In this document: piece after piece, positions 60,582 through 64,000 of the stretch
Numbering within the stretch: the first letter of the stretch is position 1
How the letters are laid out: the number at the start of each line of letters is the position of its first letter
Source: Paracoxiella cheracis
GTDB taxonomy: Bacteria; Pseudomonadota; Gammaproteobacteria; Coxiellales; Coxiellaceae
DNA: 64,000 bases
Direction of reading: 5' to 3'
NCBI RefSeq assembly: GCF_049348705.1
Contig: NZ_CP186485.1
Span: 620,001 to 684,000, forward strand
Position numbers and translations under genes: made by a program
Notes under the pieces: generated by a model
What the model saw: the letters and a program-made list of their open reading frames with translations, nothing else
Database searches by the model: none
What the model was told of the DNA's origin: nothing

Positions 60582-61736
60582 ATGAAAAAACCTTTAATTA
60601 TGCTTCTTTTTATTTTGCTTGTCGCTTTATCTTGCTCGGTAAATGCAAACTCTCGTACCATTATTTTTCCTCATGCGTGTGCGCCCGGCGATCACTTATT
60701 AATCGCAAGCGTTGGCGATGTTTTACTGCACAAATCTTTGCAGATGAAAGCGAACGAATATGGATACTTGCGCTTGTGGGCACAAGCGATTCCAGTGATT
60801 AAAAAAGCAGATATCGCTTTTGCTAACGTCGAAGGACCGATGGCACATAACATTGATGTTGCAGGTCGTGAAGTGTTAAATGCCGATGATCGTATCAATC
60901 ATCGTGTTTATACGAGTTATCCTTTATTTAATTACAATCCCAATTTAGCAGAGGCTCTAAAAGAGACCGGTTTTAATGTGGTTTCTACGGCGAATAATCA
61001 CGCATTGGATCGCGAAAGTGTTGGAGTTGATCGCACGATTGAAGCCCTAAAGCATATAGGTTTGCATTATTCTGGCACGGTATTAAAAGGCGCGAGTACA
61101 CCTTGGTATACAATCATTAGACGCAAAGGTTTTAGTATTGCATGGATTGCTTGTACGGCTGGTACGAATGGTCGAGAGGATCATCATAATCAAGTGTTAT
61201 ATTGCTACAAACGCAAGGATCGTCGTTTAATTAAAAATTTAGTTACGCAATTAAAAACACAAGTCGATGCGATTATTATCACTCCCCATTGGGGTGTGCA
61301 GTATCAACATACACCGGATATCAAACAAAAGCAGTTTGCAAAAGAAATGTTAGACGCCGGTGCATTAGCGATAATTGGTAGTCACCCTCATGTGTTACAA
61401 CCAATGCAAAAGTACATGACTCAAGATGGCCGTTCAACATTTATTGCCTATTCTTTAGGTAATTTTGTGAGTTATCAAGGGACGCCCAAGAATAGAAGCA
61501 CCGTGATTTTGTATTTGGGCCTAACACGTTTGAGTGATCATAAAACGATTATTAATGGTATACGTTTTATTCTGGCCTATATGCAGAATCGAAGTGGTTT
61601 AGAGAAAATTCGGCTGCAGTTATTAACGCCGAAGAGTCGTGGGGCAGTAGGGTATCAGATTATTGCAAACATATTGCCAATGGGAAATGCAATTGCACCG
61701 GATGATCCGATCGTAACGAATCCGCGGTGTTATTAA
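60582..61736 (+). CDS. CapA-family metallophosphatase-like protein, exported
   Basis: 384 residues. Signal peptide (MKKPLIMLLFILLVALSCSV, cleaved near VNA). The PGA_cap domain shows all the expected metal-site motifs: IASVGDVLLH, DIAFANVEGPM, VVSTANNHALD, IITPHWGVQYQ, IIGSHPHVLQP and AYSLGNFVSYQ. Relatives take part in poly-gamma-glutamate capsule anchoring or act as periplasmic phosphoesterases; no other pgs/cap genes lie nearby, so a capsule role is not supported here. Start ATG 60582 after aaggatgtggatcg. Confidence 0.88.
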   Translation: MKKPLIMLLFILLVALSCSVNANSRTIIFPHACAPGDHLLIASVGDVLLHKSLQMKANEYGYLRLWAQAIPVIKKADIAFANVEGPMAHNIDVAGREVLNADDRINHRVYTSYPLFNYNPNLAEALKETGFNVVSTANNHALDRESVGVDRTIEALKHIGLHYSGTVLKGASTPWYTIIRRKGFSIAWIACTAGTNGREDHHNQVLYCYKRKDRRLIKNLVTQLKTQVDAIIITPHWGVQYQHTPDIKQKQFAKEMLDAGALAIIGSHPHVLQPMQKYMTQDGRSTFIAYSLGNFVSYQGTPKNRSTVILYLGLTRLSDHKTIINGIRFILAYMQNRSGLEKIRLQLLTPKSRGAVGYQIIANILPMGNAIAPDDPIVTNPRCY

Positions 61737-61777
61737 AAAGGGTGGAATTATTTTTTAGATGCCAGCTAGGAGTTTAA

Positions 61778-61828
61778 ATTAGCATTTCAATTGCGGCAAG
61801 CTCGCGAGCCAGGCAATTGAAATACTTT
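61778..61828. repeat. Intergenic palindromic repeat (ATTTCAATTGC family), short form
   Basis: catttcaattgcggcaagctcgcgagccaggcaattgaaat: perfect complementary ends around a small internal palindrome (gctcgcgagc). Lies between convergent capA-like and pabB genes and may serve both as a bidirectional terminator. Confidence 0.65.
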
Positions 61829-61831
61829 ACA

Positions 61832-63169
61832 CTAAAGCGACTCTAAAATATCAATCAACTTGCTCACTTTAACTTTAGTTTCTTCGTACTCGCTCTCAAC
61901 GGTTGAATCGGCAACGATAGCGCCGCCGGCATAACAATGAATTTTATTATCGCTGCAGATTAACGTGCGGATCGCGATATTGCTATCCAAATTACCCTCG
62001 GCATCCAAATGAAAAATAGAACCACAATACACAGAACGATGATGTGGCTCTAACTTCTCAATAATACGCATCGTACTTAATTTTGGTGCGCCAGTAATAG
62101 AGCCGCCAGGAAAGCAATCGCGCAAAACATCGATAGCATGTTGACCATGTTTCAATTTTCCTGTGATCGTGCTTACCAAATGATGGACGTTTGGAAAACT
62201 CTCCAAATCAAATAATTTAGTAACGTTAATGCTCCCAGGTTCGCAACTTTTACCGAGATCATTTCGCAGCAAATCGACAATCATCAAATTTTCAGCACGA
62301 TTTTTTTCGCTATTTAATAATGCTTTTGCCAAACGGCAATCTTCCAAGGGATCATGATGGCGTCGTGAAGTACCTTTTATTGGCTTTGTTTCGACGAAAC
62401 CCTCGTGTACGCGCAAAAATCGCTCGGGTGAAAAACTGAGAATGCTGCCATGCGCGCTATTAAAATACGCGGAAAAAGGTGCGGGGTTTTGCGCGTGGAT
62501 TTGTTGATAAGCATGCCAAGGTGAGCCTTGATACGTAGCGCTAAAACGCTGACACAGATTTGCCTCGTAACAATCGCCTGCATAAATATGCCGTTGGATT
62601 TGTTCAAATGCACGCGAATAATCTTCAAACGACATGTTCGCTTGAAAACGTTCATCAATCTTAAAAGGAATTTTTAATTGGGGCGGTGTGTTTAATGCGT
62701 TTAAAACTTCTGACTGTGTGTCAAAATCATTGCATGTCAGCCAGCATTTTTTATCGTAATGATCGACGGTAACTTTCCAATCATAAAAACCAATCACAGC
62801 TTCTGGCAGAGTGATATCGCAGGTTGCATGCGGTTGAATGGGATGAATGCGTTTTGCCAAATCGTAGCTCAAATAACCCATGCTGGTATGCGCGGCTTTT
62901 GCATTCAAGCGTAAAAACAGTTCTTTAATTAATGCAAAAGGATCGAGGCTTGAGATGGCATGCTCACCATTTTCAAAAGTGTGTGTTAGACCGTCTTTAA
63001 CAATAATCAGAGCGTTAGGGTTGGCAGTAAAAACGCTAAATCGTTGTTTAAATTGCTGCGACTCAGAACTATTCAATAACATAGCGTAAGCGTGATCCGC
63101 GAAAGGCGCAAACAAGTCGATAACATTCTCAGAGTAGGGAAGTTCAAAATCCATCATGCTGGCAATCAT
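61832..63169 (-). CDS. pabB: Aminodeoxychorismate synthase component I
   Basis: 445 residues of the chorismate-binding family; with PabA makes 4-amino-4-deoxychorismate for folate. FVETKPIKGTSRRHHDPLED carries the conserved PIKGT; Lys in the KPIKG motif favours PabB over anthranilate synthase TrpE (PIAGT). EKNRAENLMIVDLLRNDLGK and FPGGSITGAPKLSTMRIIEK complete the active site. Alternative starts 12 bp apart (63169, 63157). Divergent from the lipoprotein gene. Confidence 0.92.
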   Translation of the reverse strand: MIASMMDFELPYSENVIDLFAPFADHAYAMLLNSSESQQFKQRFSVFTANPNALIIVKDGLTHTFENGEHAISSLDPFALIKELFLRLNAKAAHTSMGYLSYDLAKRIHPIQPHATCDITLPEAVIGFYDWKVTVDHYDKKCWLTCNDFDTQSEVLNALNTPPQLKIPFKIDERFQANMSFEDYSRAFEQIQRHIYAGDCYEANLCQRFSATYQGSPWHAYQQIHAQNPAPFSAYFNSAHGSILSFSPERFLRVHEGFVETKPIKGTSRRHHDPLEDCRLAKALLNSEKNRAENLMIVDLLRNDLGKSCEPGSINVTKLFDLESFPNVHHLVSTITGKLKHGQHAIDVLRDCFPGGSITGAPKLSTMRIIEKLEPHHRSVYCGSIFHLDAEGNLDSNIAIRTLICSDNKIHCYAGGAIVADSTVESEYEETKVKVSKLIDILESL

Positions 63170-63214
63170 AACGAAAGCACATTTTCCTTGCCAGCTTATT
63201 CAATGGAGCCTATT

Positions 63215-63793
63215 ATGTACGCTATGAAACTATTACGACAAAGTCTTATTGCAGTAAGTGTCTTGCTATTAGCCGGTTGTACGGTGGGTCCACAACAGCT
63301 TGGACTGTCGCAATCGCAGTGGCAATCGCTTGATCAGTCGCAGCAGCAAAGCTTGCTTGCGAACTACAAAACAATTAAGCAAGCCAAAGTAAATAAAACG
63401 GTTTACAGCGGCCCGAATATCAACGTAACGGTTGCGAACGGAACAGCGATGATGCCGCCGTTTGTCGTTCCGCAACAATATGTTGCAGCCAGTTTCTATT
63501 TAAAACCGGGTAAATGTTCTCGGGTGCGTTTGAAGAGCGTGAGCACTCAAAGTTCGGTGAACTTGCAGGCGTGTTATAACGGCTTGGTGTTAGCATTGGA
63601 CCCTAGCCATTATGATCTCATGAAAAGCGGAGGCACGTTGCGCTTGTCTTATAATCCTATCTGGAAGCGTGGATTTACCTATCGCGGCGTTTCAAGTTCG
63701 GGTTATGTGCGCTTAAATCAGGTGAGCGTCACTGTGAAGGCTATTTCTAACGTCTCTCCACTGCGAAATGTCAGCAACAGTTCTAGCGTTTGA
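63215..63793 (+). CDS. Lipoprotein of unknown function
   Basis: 192 residues. Signal with lipobox LLLAGCTVG; the residue after Cys is Thr, so outer-membrane sorting is expected. A Gln/Ser-rich stretch follows (QLGLSQSQWQSLDQSQQQSL), reading like the LGLS.xQW..L...Q small lipoproteins found in Legionella and Coxiella; then a beta-rich domain (FYLKPGKCSRVRLKSVSTQS). Start ATG 63215 (tggagcctatt upstream). The stop overlaps tsaB by 26 bp. Confidence 0.75.
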   Translation: MYAMKLLRQSLIAVSVLLLAGCTVGPQQLGLSQSQWQSLDQSQQQSLLANYKTIKQAKVNKTVYSGPNINVTVANGTAMMPPFVVPQQYVAASFYLKPGKCSRVRLKSVSTQSSVNLQACYNGLVLALDPSHYDLMKSGGTLRLSYNPIWKRGFTYRGVSSSGYVRLNQVSVTVKAISNVSPLRNVSNSSSV

Positions 63794-64000
63794 TACTGCA
63801 ACAACAGCTTGCACCGTAGCGTTGAATATCGGAAACGAAATTCACGAGCGTTTTGAAATCGCTCCGCGCCGTCACTCAGAGCTTATTATTCCGATGATTA
63901 ATGATTTGCTTGTCGAGGCTTCGATCAAGCTTCAGGACCTTGATGCCATTGCGTTTGGTTGCGGGCCGGGTAGTTTTATGGGGGTTCGCATCGCAACCGG
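63768..64000 (+). CDS. tsaB: tRNA threonylcarbamoyladenosine protein TsaB (partial, runs off the right edge)
   Basis: Visible 77 codons: MSATVLAFDTATTACTVALN, RRHSELIIPMINDLL, DAIAFGCGPGSFMGVRIATG, the ASKHA-fold N-terminus and the GPGSFTGVR-type motif of TsaB (Met replacing Thr). Partner of TsaD/TsaE in t6A37 tRNA modification. Start inside the 3' end of the lipoprotein gene implies translational coupling. Confidence 0.93.
   Translation, partial: MSATVLAFDTATTACTVALNIGNEIHERFEIAPRRHSELIIPMINDLLVEASIKLQDLDAIAFGCGPGSFMGVRIAT

Noticed and set aside
1..64000. CRISPR arrays, rRNA and tRNA genes
   Set aside because: I looked for regularly spaced repeats, tRNA TpsiC-like boxes and rRNA stretches and saw none; the only regular tandem repeat is the ankyrin coding repeat.

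Overview
The window is a 64 kb piece of a gammaproteobacterial chromosome, most likely from Legionellales (a Legionella/Coxiella/Rickettsiella-type, host-associated bacterium). The core clusters carA-carB-greA, dacA-ybeD-lipB-lipA, ndk-rlmN-rodZ-hisS-yfgM-der, xseA, pabB and tsaB have gammaproteobacterial order. An LssY-type DedA/PAP2 protein, a PPi-dependent phosphofructokinase, a mimivirus-style ankyrin protein, a chagasin-type protease inhibitor and eukaryote-like cyclin proteins fit an intracellular lifestyle. The lineage is inferred from gene content; no rRNA or tRNA lies in the window.

Layout. 1-11646: decayed prophage or integrative element with csrA, terminase, replication genes, small membrane genes, an S24-type repressor with two matching operators, a DUF4145 protein, an ankyrin protein and hypotheticals. 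1085-2805 and 11647-13367: two inverted copies of one DDE-transposase IS. The 8.8 kb between them has been inverted by recombination between the copies: a gene cut at 11646 resumes in frame at 1078, with a 6-bp target duplication. 13368-16569: degraded type I secretion ABC/HlyD pair. 16579-23315: APC permease, carAB, greA. 23582-28389: two adjacent genes, one with a single and one with a double PHO80-like cyclin domain, both broken by insertions (IS982, an IS407-group IS3, and the 249-bp element). 28446-36073: redoxin, hexuronate/KDPG-type sugar acid genes (eda, MFS, SDR, manD), chagasin, PPi-PFK, YfcH. 36131-41233: IS982, then glcD, an acyl-CoA thioesterase and mpl, each broken by the 249-bp element. 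41478-64000: mostly intact housekeeping genes plus a third IS982.

The most unusual feature is a non-coding, GC-rich element (working name GIE, gene-interrupting element) present nine times: seven copies of 249 bp that look identical, one diverged 249-bp copy and one 281-bp copy. Every copy breaks a gene or an IS terminal repeat. Deleting exactly the element restores an uninterrupted reading frame in all eight coding cases, so there is no target duplication. All nine copies have the same orientation on the + strand although the hit genes lie on both strands. The 281-bp copy keeps two long stems by compensatory base changes, so the fold has been under selection. I do not recognise this element.

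Together the window shows a genome under active decay: recent IS and GIE expansion, pseudogenes in secretion, cell-wall recycling and effector-like genes, and an intact core of biosynthesis and translation genes.
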